NCBI GenBank assembly: GCA_028023455.1
Contig: JAQFVV010012667.1
Span: forward strand, 914,501-978,500
DNA length: 64,000 nt
DNA from: Epiperipatus broadwayi
Lineage: Eukaryota; Onychophora; Udeonychophora; Euonychophora; Peripatidae
Reading direction: 5' to 3'
Shown: positions 45,925-56,800 of the stretch, piece by piece
How the letters are laid out: each line of letters begins with the position of its first letter
How positions within the stretch are numbered: the first letter of the stretch is position 1
Notes under the pieces: model-generated
The model's input: only the letters and a program-made list of their open reading frames with translations
The model's database searches: none
What the model was told of the DNA's origin: nothing
Made by a program: the position numbers and the translations under genes

Positions 45925-46140
45925 TATAAATTAACACAATCAAATAAATTATGTTTAGAAAGCAAATACTAATAGCATATAATATAAAAAACAGAAATAC
46001 TCTCAGTTCTTCATTTAACTCTTGCAATCTTCCTACACTTAAAGGTGATCTGCAGTTGTAAGTAACTAAATAAAACATCTTCATCAAATGGCAGCCTAAG
46101 TCCGCAATCAGGGGATTCTTAGCAACCTCTGCCTTCAACC
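45925..46140 (-). pseudogene. RTE-like LINE N-terminal fragment
   Basis: The minus-strand frame contains YNCRSPLSVGRLQELNEEL, homologous to DYRSLSSERKLQELEEEM at the N-terminus of the RTE at 35.6 kb and to the general 'T.N.RSL....L.EL..E' start of RTE endonucleases. The rest of the endonuclease is absent; the frame runs out into (TA)n at 45914-45930. Confidence 0.5.
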
Positions 46141-46469
46141 ACCAACCGCTGCCATGGTTGGTGACTTTACAGCCTTCTGGGAATAAGGACCATCATTTAT
46201 TTTTGTCTGTTATGATTGTATATATTAGAAAAAATATTCTTAAACTCGGAGGTAAAAAGCCAATAAACTCACCACACTGGCTAATGCGTGTTGGTGAGCA
46301 GCCTATCCATGTTCATAATACTATATGAATAATCACAGGTGGGTATTAGGAAAATTGCCTTGCTCGTTTCCTTTAAGGCCTTCAAGAGGAATCAAAAAGT
46401 CTCTCCTTTCAGTTAATAGCAAACTCCTTTCTGCAGCCTTATATATATATATATTGTAACTGTAAATCT

Positions 46470-46675
46470 TCTCGTGGCCAACTATAGCCATCGAAGGCCA
46501 TTGCCCTCTCAACTACCTATCGTGCCGAACTCGTTGCGGCACCAAAAATTGTAACCATTTGATTGTGTCCCAACTACGTAATATCACCAAAACATAAGTG
46601 CACTAAGAATTGTAACCTTGATCACTGATCAACTCCCGCTGCACATTGTCAGCTATTAAGAGCTGTAACCAAAAG
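46470..46675. repeat. Degenerate ~60-bp repeats with variable hairpins
   Basis: CAACTAC begins units at 46510 and 46571 and CAACTCC one at 46630 (spacing 61 and 59). Each unit ends in '(a)agaattgtaacc'-like sequence. The middle of each can form a hairpin with different stem bases: GTGCCG..CGGCAC in unit 1, CAC..GTG in unit 2, GCTG..CAGC in unit 3. A further TGGCC..GGCCA hairpin lies just upstream (46477-46502). Unit 1 on the minus strand (TGGTGCCGCAACGAGTTCGG) also looks like a tRNA primer-binding site after a TTACA terminus. Confidence 0.5.
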
Positions 46676-46699
46676 CATATCATGCTATCTATTTTATGC

Positions 46700-47940
46700 A
46701 CCAAAGACCACAATCAACATCTGGAGCAACTTACCATAGACCAAACTAATGATCTAACATAAACTTTTATGATTTAATTTGATCGCAGCCAGGGTGTACC
46801 GCGAAGACCTATCATAGTAGTATGATAAAATACATTAAACAAATTATAAGTGCAATGTTATTACTTTTAAACCTTAATTTGCGATTTTTATGGTATGCGA
46901 CCCTATGGCCGACCATGTACAAGATGGCATAATTTGTGGAACTACATAAGATTATGAAATTTTAAACCATCTATATGATTTTTAATACGAATGCTAGTCC
47001 AGGTAAAGCTTTGCAATAAATAAATATAAATACTTGGGTTCTTTTTTTTATAGTTTACTATATTATTGAGACTCTTATTATACTGACAAATGACAATTTA
47101 AAAACGTTAAGTAAATATATTCAATCATGTCATTATCTGGTAAATCTGTTTACAAGTTTAATAATTAATTTATATTTTATACTAGAATCAACTACGCAAA
47201 GCCACAATGATGGAAAAGGTAAATGGGATTTTATTGTACCTTACACATCATAAACTACCAAAGACGAAAAGCATCTAAATGTTTTCTCAAAAAAAATATT
47301 TATAAACTCTTATATCATGTTGACGATAATATGTAATTCAAGGTATGCTCTATAATGTATGCTCTATCCAAAGTTTATGATTTCTGATTTTATGAATGAC
47401 ACATAGCAACGGCACAGTAAGTTTAATTATAAATCAACTTTTATTTACAAATTTATGAATAATAAGTAATTAATTCCAATGTTATAATTAAAGACATAAA
47501 TAAACAAATAAAATAAATAAATGATAATTCCATTGACTTTCTTCAATAACATCTCATAGGTACAGTTTTAAAATCTAATCATACCTTATTTCAATCTAAT
47601 ATAATGAATATTGAGGAGATTATACGAAATTCAGCATCAAACTCATGAAATATTTAACGTCATTTCCAGATTCAATAAATCCCTACCGTAAACTTATAAT
47701 CATATAATAAATAATATTATGTCTGTAGGATTTAGCTATAATGTAATCATTAAATAAAGTGAAAATGTAAACTTACATTCCGGTAAATAATAATCAACCA
47801 ACAGTTAATTATCATGAAGTAACTTGAATAGAGTGTCCTGCTACAATTTAATAATCTAACTTATAAATTCTACTTACACTTGAAAGAAGATGATTTAGCA
47901 GATCAACTAAAATACTTTGCCCAACTTATATCTGTGAAGC
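46700..47940. other. Gene-less stretch
   Basis: No recognisable feature. Confidence 0.45.
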
Positions 47941-47944
47941 AAAC

Positions 47945-48140
47945 ATATTCCTGTGGATGTATTCATCTACACGTAGGAATTAAATAACACTAAACACTTT
48001 GGTGGATTTATACACCTTCATAAAGCAATAAGTACAAGTACACCATTCCGCGGATTAACCACCAGCGCAGGAATGAGTGTAAAATACAAAAAATGGCAAT
48101 TAAGTAATCTGCGGATTAACCACCAGCACAGATTAATGCC
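47945..48140. repeat. Array of four small hairpins with a conserved loop
   Basis: Hairpins at about 47947-47980 (ATTCCT..AGGAAT), 47997-48025 (CTTTGGTG..CACC..AAAG), 48043-48075 (CATTCC..GGAATG, extended by GCG..CGC) and 48105-48136 (TAATCTG..CAGATTA). The loop motif 'ggattaaccaccagc' is identical in the last two and recognisable as 'ggat..a..cacc' in the others. GGAT spacing is 49, 48 and 61 bp. Stem sequences differ but pairing is kept. Function unknown. Confidence 0.6.
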
Positions 48141-48563
48141 CTTTAACATTATAAAACAACATTACTATTTACTTCACATTAAAGTGCAAAATCATCCTCC
48201 TCAGTTATTCTGACCATTCAGAAAACGCTGACACTTTAGCAAATGTGGGTTCTTGCATAATAAAATGTTACACTAATCAGGACAACTAATGTACTAACTT
48301 ATCTTGCTTAAAATAAAACATATGTAATATAGTATAAGTAATATTAGTATAGGAATATAAATCTGGAAAGACTCACAAAATACCTCACAAAGATTGATAC
48401 ATCTCATGAATTCATTTAGTACTTTTCAAGCTTTTTCGCAAGCGCTATTCTCTTGAATAAATATTTTATTCAACCCCTATTAATTTAAACTTAATAAAAT
48501 ATAACTTATGAACTTCACATGCAAGTTCATATAACGATAAAATTAAAGTAATGCATTATTCAT

Positions 48564-48690
48564 CAAATACATAAAATTTAACAGGTGTGTGTATGATATA
48601 AATTAAATGTATAGCATTTTATAGTTCAATACATGAATTATAGCAGGTGTGTGTATCACAAATTGGATTGTATAGCATTTTATAACTCCA
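48564..48690. repeat. Imperfect ~62-bp tandem duplication
   Basis: Two consecutive units share caggtgtgtgtat and 'tgtatagcattttata' (48583 and 48643; 48609 and 48669). No coding frame. Confidence 0.75.
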
Positions 48691-48699
48691 AATAGGATC

Positions 48700-50000
48700 C
48701 GTGGAATCCATGTACGATGTGTCAAACAATAAATATACGAAGCAATAGCTATATCTTTAGTTGAATTCCATACATGCAATTTTATCCGTTTGTATTTGTT
48801 ATTATAATCACTATTAGATTACCGATTTTACGTGGCTACATAAACATGAAACAATTTCAAAAACATGACACGCAGAATTTAAATGAAAATGTTTTTCAAA
48901 AGTTATTAATCTCTACATTTCTCTATTAAAAATGTTCCAAGTTTATCACATCCATGCGAATATTTATTCATCCACGCTTAAATCTAGGAATACTAATTAT
49001 AGCAATTAATTCAATCATTCCAACTGACGATAAAATTAGAAAATAGCTTTGATTAATTCTTTGAAGACTATTTATTATCCAAATGTTAAACAAATTAACT
49101 AGCAAATAGATTACTGTCATTGTAAAGTTAAATATCAATCAATACTATATTTTTATTAGAATTAGATACGGAAATATTAAACTATGTTGATAACTTAACA
49201 TTTTACTTGAATTTAAACTTCTTCTTTTTTTTAAAAAGCAAATTTTTATATTCATAAAAAATTCTGTAATTAAAATACTTATTTAATTTTTCCAAATTGT
49301 AGAATAATAAACATTTTAAAACATACCAAATTCTTGCAATTAATTCTTTTAAATTTAAACTGGGAAGCTCCGACATTTTAAAAATGTAATATTGGGAAAT
49401 TATTACCGGTGATTCGATCCACTTGGCCAGCCGACTTGAACAGACTTTTAAATTTAGCAATTCATCTTATAATTAATTACCACTATGTTATATTTACGTT
49501 TATAGCAAATTTTGTGGTAATCCGTTTACTTATTAACTATTTTAAAATAAGCTTATCAAATTTACACCATTTGCCTTTTACCATTTTCTTTTCTTTCTCC
49601 CTCCAAAAGCAAACTAACAGACGATCTTCCCTTAAATTCGCGCTCTTTTCTTTTTACATTGAGACGCATACGTAATTACTGTATTTATTTTTAATAATTA
49701 ATTTTAATTGAACAAATGGTTTTTTAATTCAATAGAAATAATTTTTAAGATCATTTTAAACAAATAAAAATAAAATATTATTTTTAATACTATTTTACCA
49801 AATTTTAATGTGTTGTCAAATTTTTAAAAAGTTAAACATTTTGATATGAGTTAGCATATGGGAAGAAGCAAATTTAAATTTATTAAAATAATATAAGAGA
49901 GTAATCTGTTCAAAGTGCAACTCAAGCCAATCAAATCACCAAAAGAAGAAAGAGAAATTTTTATACTAGTTACATCAATTAATATATTTTATACTAAAAT
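48700..50000. other. Gene-less stretch
   Basis: No recognised gene; frames at 49203-49675 lack domain motifs. Confidence 0.45.
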
Positions 50001-50002
50001 AT

Positions 50003-50008
50003 ATGGTT

Positions 50009-50046
<38 letters not shown>

Positions 50047-50353
50047 CAACCATTAAATGTCTGTATTTTTAAAGCATATAATAATAATTCAAACAAATAT
50101 ATTTAACACAGTATTCAAAATTAAATAATATATTCTTTATCAGAAGTACTTTCAATTGTTTCACTGACAATCTTTATTAACTGTTAATTCAAACGTATTC
50201 AAACGTACAAAAAATAAAAATATGCAAGTTTTTATTTTTTGTATGTTTGTATTAACAGTTGATAAAAATTGTCAGTGAAACAATTGAAAGTACTTCTGTT
50301 AAAGAATATATTATTTAATTTTGAACACTATGTTAAATATATTTGTTTGAATT

Positions 50354-50397
<44 letters not shown>
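50003..50397. mobile_element. Palindromic element flanked by (AT)n
   Basis: Arms at about 50085-50192 and 50240-50356 are inverted copies (gtactttcaattgtttcact on the left, complement on the right), and a smaller inner palindrome surrounds 'atgcaag'. Both ends pass directly into (AT)n arrays (50013-50042 and 50358-50396). No open frame. Same general type as the palindrome at 10.8 kb. Confidence 0.78.
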
Positions 50398-50401
<4 letters not shown>

Positions 50402-50752
50402 AAAAATTATTTATTAGATTTAAAATCTATTTTTGTCTACATTAATACAAATATTAAGTGTAAGGAAGCTACATGAAATAAAAATTCCAATCCTAATTCA
50501 AATATGTATAAAAGAAAGTCAAAGTTTATTTGGCAAAAGTTTAAATTGATATCTCATGGCATTGCAGAGAAATGTGTTATCATTTTGTCAAAAAGTATTT
50601 ACCCTATATATATATGAAAAACAAAAATGCAAGTTAAAAAACCTGCTAACGCTTGTATTTATGTCCACAGATGGCGTTCTACCAAAAACACCGATCAAGC
50701 GTATGTTTTGTTTACATAAACGTCAGAGTAGTATTCACTATCTCTAACTATA

Positions 50753-50810
50753 ATTCCACTTTCAGATCATGATTTCAAGCTATTTGCTATCATCAGTGAA
50801 AGACAGGAAT
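50753..50810 (-). ncRNA. Hammerhead ribozyme, intact core (404-bp repeat, minus copy)
   Basis: Same sequence as the two plus-strand copies: ATTCC/GGAAT outer stem I, CTTTCA/TGAAAG inner stem I, CTGATGA, AGC-AAATA-GCT stem II, GAA, ATCATGAT stem III, cleavage C. Confidence 0.8.
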
Positions 50811-51076
50811 AAAGAAACTAGATCTAAACACAAACTCTGAGCGTTTATGAAACAATTTCTATTCAGCTTGCAAGCGTGAATTTTTTAGACACATAATGTC
50901 TTCAAACTCAGCATAGCAAACCAGATAGCTATATGGATCTGATATCAGTTCAGCATCTCCACATAGTAGAAGCCTCTGCAATCTATATCATTGCAAGAAA
51001 GACCTCAAAGGTGCATTTATGAAAAACAAAAATGCAAGTTAAACGTTCAGAGTTTGTGTTTAGATCTAGTTTCTTT

Positions 51077-51134
51077 ATTCCTGTCTTTCACTGATGATAG
51101 CAAATAGCTTGAAATCATGATCTGAAAGTGGAAT
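51077..51134 (+). ncRNA. Hammerhead ribozyme, intact core (404-bp repeat, first plus copy)
   Basis: Outer stem I ATTCC (51077-51081), loop TGT, inner stem I CTTTCA, core CTGATGA (51091-51097), stem II AGC-AAATA-GCT with a T-T closing mismatch, GAA (51111-51113), stem III AUC-AU-GAU, cleavage after C51122, stem I TGAAAG, loop T, GGAAT. The AAATA loop and the stem I internal loop match the tertiary-contact elements of schistosome-type type I hammerheads. Confidence 0.82.
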
Positions 51135-51480
51135 TATAGTTAGAGATAGTGAATACTACTCTGACGTTTATGTAAACAAAACATACGCTTGATCGGTGTT
51201 TTTGGTAGAACGCCATCTGTGGACATAAATACAGGCATTAGCAAGATTTTAACTTGCATTTTTATTTTTCATAAATGTACCTTTGAGGTCTTTCTTGCAA
51301 TGATATAGATTGCAGAGGCTTCTACTATGTGGAGATGCTGAACTGATATCAGACCCATATAGCTATCTGTTTTGCTATGCTGAGTTTAAAGACATTACAT
51401 GTCTAAAAAATTCACGCTTGCAAGCTGAATAGAAATTGTTTCATAAACACTCAGAGTTTGTGTTTAGATCTAGTTTCTTT

Positions 51481-51538
51481 ATTCCTGTCTTTCACTGATG
51501 ATAGCAAATAGCTTGAAATCATGATCTGAAAGTGGAAT
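51481..51538 (+). ncRNA. Hammerhead ribozyme, intact core (404-bp repeat, second plus copy)
   Basis: Identical over the ribozyme to the copy 404 bp upstream; predicted cleavage after C51526. Confidence 0.82.
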
Positions 51539-51735
51539 TATAGTTAGAGATAGTGAATACTACTCTGACGTTTATGTAAACAAAACATACGCTTGATCGG
51601 TGTTTTTGGTAGAATGCCATCTGTGGACATATATATATATATTAAAAAGGTGAGAAGGTTACCTTGACAACAGTTAGAAATATTGATTACTATATTTACT
51701 GTGAATGTTTAGGTGGTGACTGGTTGGAACTTAAT

Positions 51736-51736
51736 T

Positions 51737-51810
<74 letters not shown>

Positions 51811-52025
51811 CATAATTAACAGGCAAACAGCAAACATTAGGATAATGAAATTGTGGGAAAGTTAGCATTTCAAAGCTTTAGTTGACAAAGATAACTGGGA
51901 TAATCGAAAGCACTCTTAAGTGGATAAAATTTTTAATTATTTAGTTACTGTATTTACAAATATACAGTTATATAATTATGTATATTGCTTTAAAAATACA
52001 GACATCGAATAATATATATATATAT
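51736..52025 (+). mobile_element. Partial copy of the 10.8-kb palindromic family
   Basis: After (AT)n (51739-51807), 51868-52022 matches about 10908-11055 in order: caaagctttagttgacaaag, taatcgaaag.gctc.taagtgg, then 'tgctttaaaaatacagacat'. Only one arm is present, so it is a half-palindrome. Confidence 0.75.
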
Positions 52026-52029
52026 TGAA

Positions 52030-54545
52030 TTGGACAGTATCCATTTCAAAGGTCACTTCACAAAAGTAGAACTAATTTTTGGTTTTATTAAATTTAAGGC
52101 ATATAACTATTTAAAAAAAATTGTTTATAAGAGTACATGTATTTAACACATACTCATTTATATTTAAAATAGGACATTTAATTTTTTTTTTCTATAATTG
52201 ATTTTAAAATAGTTTTTATTCATCGCTTGTTTTTAATCAATTTCATTAAAAACAAGCCAATTTTTTAATTACATTCATGTGTCTTTTATTTTAATCATTT
52301 ATAAATTCATTCTAAAAGCAAAGATTTAATTTTGTGTTGTTGTTTTTGTTTAAAATAATCCCTGATTAGAATTCCTAATTAGTTTGAGTGGTAGATTGAG
52401 ATTTGCCCTGCCCTAAGGCATAGAATTCAACAACAATAAAAATTTATGTGGGAAATGTAGTGTGGGTATAAATAATTCCACAAATTTTGGGACAAAAGTT
52501 TTTTGTATTATTCTTGGCTTGAACAAGCTGTTTCAAAGTGATAGATTCAATATTCATTTTACACTTTGATTATAGTCTGCTGAGAATCTTACTGTATTGT
52601 TAGCAGCTCATACATTAATTTCTTTTAAAAGAAAAAAAATTGAAGTTGTCACAAGATTTGTTTCTTCATGATGTCAAAACCCACTATCTTATGTATTCTA
52701 AACTCCAACATGTCTTGCTAGCTTAAGCAAATGACAGACCCATGCCTGCCAACTGCTCTTCAGTCATGCTGTAAAAGTCTAAAATAAACTGGATCCCCAA
52801 TGCCTCTACACTTGCCACTGTAAAAAGATGGAACACCTGAAATATGAACTTAAATAAAAATGTGCACTCTTTAAAACTACATGAACTTGGCTTTACTGTA
52901 AGATCAATATTTTCTTTTATTCTTTCCAGGGTAAATTCTTTTAGTTAAATTTCCACTCAATCTAAAATTAATATGTAGTTTTAATAATTATTTAATTTTC
53001 TATTTATTCACTGTATTTTCTCTTCATTGTATTAGTAATGTGTCTTGGAATCTTAGTTATAAGATTCCAAGTTTGTTTTCAATTTTATTTATTGAAGAGT
53101 GTCTAGTGAGTTTATATTTTAATTGCTTAATATATTCCTGTTTTTATGTCTAACTTCTTCTAAATGCTTTAGCAGACTTGTGTCATTTTTTAATTTGCTC
53201 ACTAGTATTTATTCTATTGTCCAATAATTGATTATTTAAAATAGTGTGTTTGCACTTGTGCAAACCACAAAATCTTTTGGCTGGCAGTTTATGTTTATTG
53301 TTCTGTTTTTCCTCTGTAGAGATTTTATTTTCAATAGTTTAGATTACATAGTACATAATCTCTTTTTTATTATGTGAGACTAACCTTGGCTGGTTTAAAT
53401 GTGCTTGTCCATGAGCATTTCACAGAATTAGGTCATTCTTAGTTCTGATGTTTCTTTTCCAGACTAAGAAAAGCTCATCTGCACTGTGTTGTTAGTTTTC
53501 ACCCACCACATTTTTTTTATTTTAAATCTCTATAAAAGGAATGGAATTGTTGTTCTTGGTAATTTTATAAATAGCTAGCAGAAAGATAACATTAATCCCC
53601 TTTGTAAATTACAGGTGAAAGACAGTTTCTTTCTGCTAAAATATTTAATGCCGTAATATTTTCTACTCATATACACTCTCCAATAAACTATCTTATAAAA
53701 ATATAGGTTAGCATTTATATTTAGCTTTCTAGACTTATTTTTTCTTTAAGTATGGCTTTAAATTTTATCAGAGCATGTACTCAGAGCTTGGTTTGTAAGT
53801 TTATTTGTAATTATAATTATTTCACTTTCTTGAAATGCTTGGGCAGATGTAATTGGTTTTCTAATTATTTACTTGTCTCCTGATGAGACCTTTAATTATT
53901 CTCAGATTAGTTTTAGCCCATTGTTTGGTTGGGGATTCACCAGTATTAAATGTCTGTTTTTATATCGTAGATTTAATATTTTATTAATTTGAAATCATTT
54001 ATGTCGGAATATTTTTGAATTTGTTTATTTCATTAAATTGGAGATGTAAATTTCTTCCCACTTTTATAATTTATACTGAGACATTTTAATCATATTTTTC
54101 TTTTGGTTTTGGGGAGTAAATCAATTATGTTTGCTTTAAATGTAGTATAACATGCAGTAGTTCTACTGGCAATATGACATTCTTAGACCAATGCATTTTA
54201 CAGGCCAAGAAATGCTTGACAGCACTGGTTTCATTGATTTATTTCAAGAGCATATTGTTTTCATATCTTTGAATAAGGAAACCAGTGTTGTAGGTGAATG
54301 GTCAGCTGAAAGAAATTTGTTCTCTCCCTTTTTTATTCACTATTAGAAAATTAATCTGTCTGCCAGAACATTGAGTTTTATTATTTCTGGTACATGCCTG
54401 ATATAACCTTGTTTGTTATATTGTAAACTTTTACTTTATAATTTATATTTCTCTCAAATAAAATTTAAAAATTGTTTAAACATAATTTGCTGATGTTTGT
54501 CTTAGTGCTTTTATTTCTCAATTAACTGGATGATATTTAAAATTT
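52030..54545. other. Gene-less stretch; perfect 12-bp hairpin
   Basis: No gene is recognised. At 53044-53071 CTTGGAATCTTA and its exact complement flank a GTTA loop. T-rich plus-strand sequence from about 53 kb may include further decayed antisense LINE sequence, but no motif could be assigned. Confidence 0.45.
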
Positions 54546-54589
54546 CTTGTTCCTCCCTGAGTCTAGTCAGTGCAAACTATCATCCTCAC

Positions 54590-55375
54590 CCATTTTTGAT
54601 CACGGTAAATAAATTTTCCATGTTATGTAATGTTCTGTAGCTTCTCCTTAAATAAAGTCAAGAATCTCTCAGCAATTATATCCAGAGAAAGCTGTTAGCT
54701 ACTTTATTTTATATTCCCCAGCTAAGTTTTCCCATATTCTGCTCCATCCCATTTTCACAACATAATTTTTGTCAATTCTATGGCCTTTATATCTAAATCC
54801 CCCTTACCAATAATCCACTTTCTGTATAATCACTTTTTTCATATTTATTCTTCCATAACTTCATTATATGTGCCCTTTCTGTTTTAAAACATTTACACTC
54901 AATTAACAGATGCCTAATATTTTCTATTCCTTCCTTACGTAATTTACAGACTAAATGACCATATTTTTCCATTTACATGTATATTCTCTTGTTGCTAAAG
55001 ATCCTGTTCAAGCCTTAAACAATAAACTACTTTTCTTACTATTATCATATATTAATTTGCACCTAATATTCTGTTTATTTTTATATATATTTAAACTCTT
55101 TTTACTCTCCATATTAGTTCTGCATCTCTCTACCTCCCTATTCTTTATTAATAAATCTATTCTTTTATCCCATTCCTTACTACTATAACACTCAACAATC
55201 CTTCTAACACAATAATTCCAACTTTTGTACAAATATACTGAAATAAATTCTTTATCCAAATCTTTTGCATACCGCATTACCTTTTTCACCCATCTTGTTG
55301 CCTGCCCTTTACTCATAACCCAATTAAATACTATTTTGATCTGGTGGCGCCCTCTGTAATCAAGGATGGATTGAG
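54590..55375 (-). pseudogene. LINE C-terminal fragment (zinc-knuckle region)
   Basis: The minus-strand frame at 55316-55008, open upstream to about 55365 (YRGRHQIKIVFNWVMSKGQ), continues after frame breaks into GHLVCKLRKEGIENIRHLLI followed by ECKCFKTERAHIMKLW near 54850-54960. The C-x(n)-H-x4-C pattern with the following 'F..ER' resembles the C-terminal zinc-binding region after the RT domain in several LINE clades. No RT motif is visible here and the clade is not determined. Interrupted by stops. Confidence 0.5.
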
Positions 55376-55380
55376 TTTCT

Positions 55381-55383
<3 letters not shown>

Positions 55384-55427
<44 letters not shown>
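55384..55427. repeat. (AT)n microsatellite
   Basis: An AT array followed by two copies of a ~37-bp segment 'taagaat(g/a)a.gaaaatatctgttct' separated by a short (AT)n. Confidence 0.93.
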
Positions 55428-55430
<3 letters not shown>

Positions 55431-55689
55431 GAATGTGAAAATATCTGTTCTTATATATATATATATTAAGAATAAGAAAATATCTGTTCTATTTTATTTT
55501 AGAAAAATCACAATCAGATGATGTAGACAGTGACCAATGAATGAAAACATTAAACTGTAAACACTGCAGCTAAAAAGAGAACCTCTTTCAGGTGTATTCG
55601 CTTGATATTCATAGAGTTAATGTATTACAATAAACATATAAATATTTATTTAAATACAAATATAACATGTACATATTTAAGCTAGATAT

Positions 55690-56090
55690 AATTAGAGGAT
55701 ATTGGAACCCAGTCTTTCAAGCTCAATTTAGTCATCTTATACAACCAATTCACATGACAACATACATGCAAAAAAGATAAATGATTTATAATATAGTATT
55801 TTGTGCTGAACCAGCATCTCCCACACATATATACAATCAGTGCTCAGTTTATATTAAGATAGCAAATTTTCAAAATTTAATGGACAAGCATCGATGTTCT
55901 CCACTCTCCAACTTTTCAATCATCCATATCATTGAAAATCTGATAATAGCATGTTTAAAGCCCTTGTTCATCAGTTTTATTGTCATACTCATGTTGACCA
56001 TAAGTCATTCTGACTACTCATATGTAGGACCTTAAGCCCCTTTAAATACACAAAAAGACTGGCAGAATACAGGCTGAGTATGTAATATTT
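55690..56090 (-). mobile_element. RTE-derived non-autonomous element, ribozyme partly deleted
   Basis: Minus-strand copy with the 5' block (gagagtggagaac-type sequence near 55900), the '..aatataaactgagcactga' block, and the 3' tail. The hammerhead 3' half (AGCA-loop-TGCT then ACAAAATA) remains near 55797-55817, but the CTGATGA side is deleted. About 395 bp long. Confidence 0.65.
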
Positions 56091-56094
56091 AAAT

Positions 56095-56345
56095 ACATGT
56101 ATAATATATCTACTTTTAAGCTACAATTGCTAACTTAATATAAATTGAGCAATTATATATATATATATATATATGAGTGTGTGATGATGTGGACCAACTT
56201 ATGAGTGCTGGTTCAGCACAAAGTATGTATATTGGAGATTAGATATCATTTTTGCATGTATGTGATCATGTGTATCAGTTGTATAAGATGAAGTGGATGA
56301 CTAAAGAGAGTTTGAATCTCTAGATTTAAATCTCCTCTAATTACA
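56095..56345 (+). mobile_element. RTE-derived hammerhead element, plus-strand 3' part
   Basis: Head to head with the previous minus copy. It contains 'cttaatataaattgagca', an (AT)n expansion at 56156-56174, the ribozyme and the 3' tail ending in 'gaatctctagatttaaatct'. Confidence 0.65.
56186..56240 (+). ncRNA. Hammerhead relic (RTE/SINE-like family)
   Basis: CCAA stem I, core CTTATGA (one change), perfect stem II GTGCT-GGTTC-AGCAC, AAA in place of GAA, stem III GTATGTAT, TTGG, outer AGATT. Confidence 0.5.
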
Positions 56346-56394
56346 TCTAGCTTTAGAGTATATGTACTATATTTGTATTTAAATATTACATATT

Positions 56395-56800
56395 CAGCCT
56401 GCATTTTTTTCTCGAGATCCTATATATGATGGGAACAGAATGATTTGTGGGCAACATGGGTATGACAATAAAATTGGAAAACCAGTACTTTGAACATGCC
56501 ATCATCAGATTTTTAATGATATGTATGGTTGAAAAGTTGGAGAGTTGAGAAAATTGAAACCTGTTCATTAAAGTGTGAAGATTTGTTATCTTAATATAAA
56601 TTGAGAACTGATTATAAGTAGGAAATGATGATCTGGACAAAGTGATGAGTGCTGGTTCAACATAAAATACATATCTTGGAGATCATTTATCATTTTCATA
56701 CATATGTTGCCATGTGTATCGGTTGTGTAAGATGGAGTAGGAGACTAAAGGGAGCTTGAAAGTCTAGATTCAAATTTTATCTAATTATATAAATGTTTAA
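56395..56800 (+). mobile_element. RTE-derived non-autonomous element, full length
   Basis: About 400 bp, plus strand: 5' cagcctgcattttt start, 'caacatgggtatgacaat', 'gttgaaaagttggagagttgag', 'cttaatataaattgagaactg', the ribozyme at 56630-56684, and the 3' tail with gattcaaatt. No open frame of note (56386-56640 is antisense). Confidence 0.7.
56630..56684 (+). ncRNA. Hammerhead relic with perfect outer stem I
   Basis: Outer stem I GATCT/AGATC is fully paired, internal loop GGA, weak inner stem I (CAAA/TTGG), core GTGATGA, eroded stem II, AAA in place of GAA, stem III ATACATAT, cleavage C (56675). Core changes make it inactive, but it defines the outer helix for the family. Confidence 0.5.

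Larger units (their letters stand above)
50614..51631. mobile_element. Retrozyme-like element: ~404-bp hammerhead repeat, inverted plus tandem
   Basis: A minus-strand unit (50614-51041, just over one monomer, with the terminal 'gaaaaacaaaaatgcaagtta' repeated 405 bp apart) lies head to head with plus-strand sequence (51045-51631, about 1.5 monomers). Two plus-strand hammerheads 404 bp apart (51077 and 51481) delimit exactly one monomer; cleavage at both would release a 404-nt RNA (51123-51526). No protein is encoded. Metazoan retrozymes are non-coding tandem repeats of about this size with type I hammerheads, so the family assignment is plausible. Copies differ by only a few bases, so the element is young. 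Confidence 0.75.
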
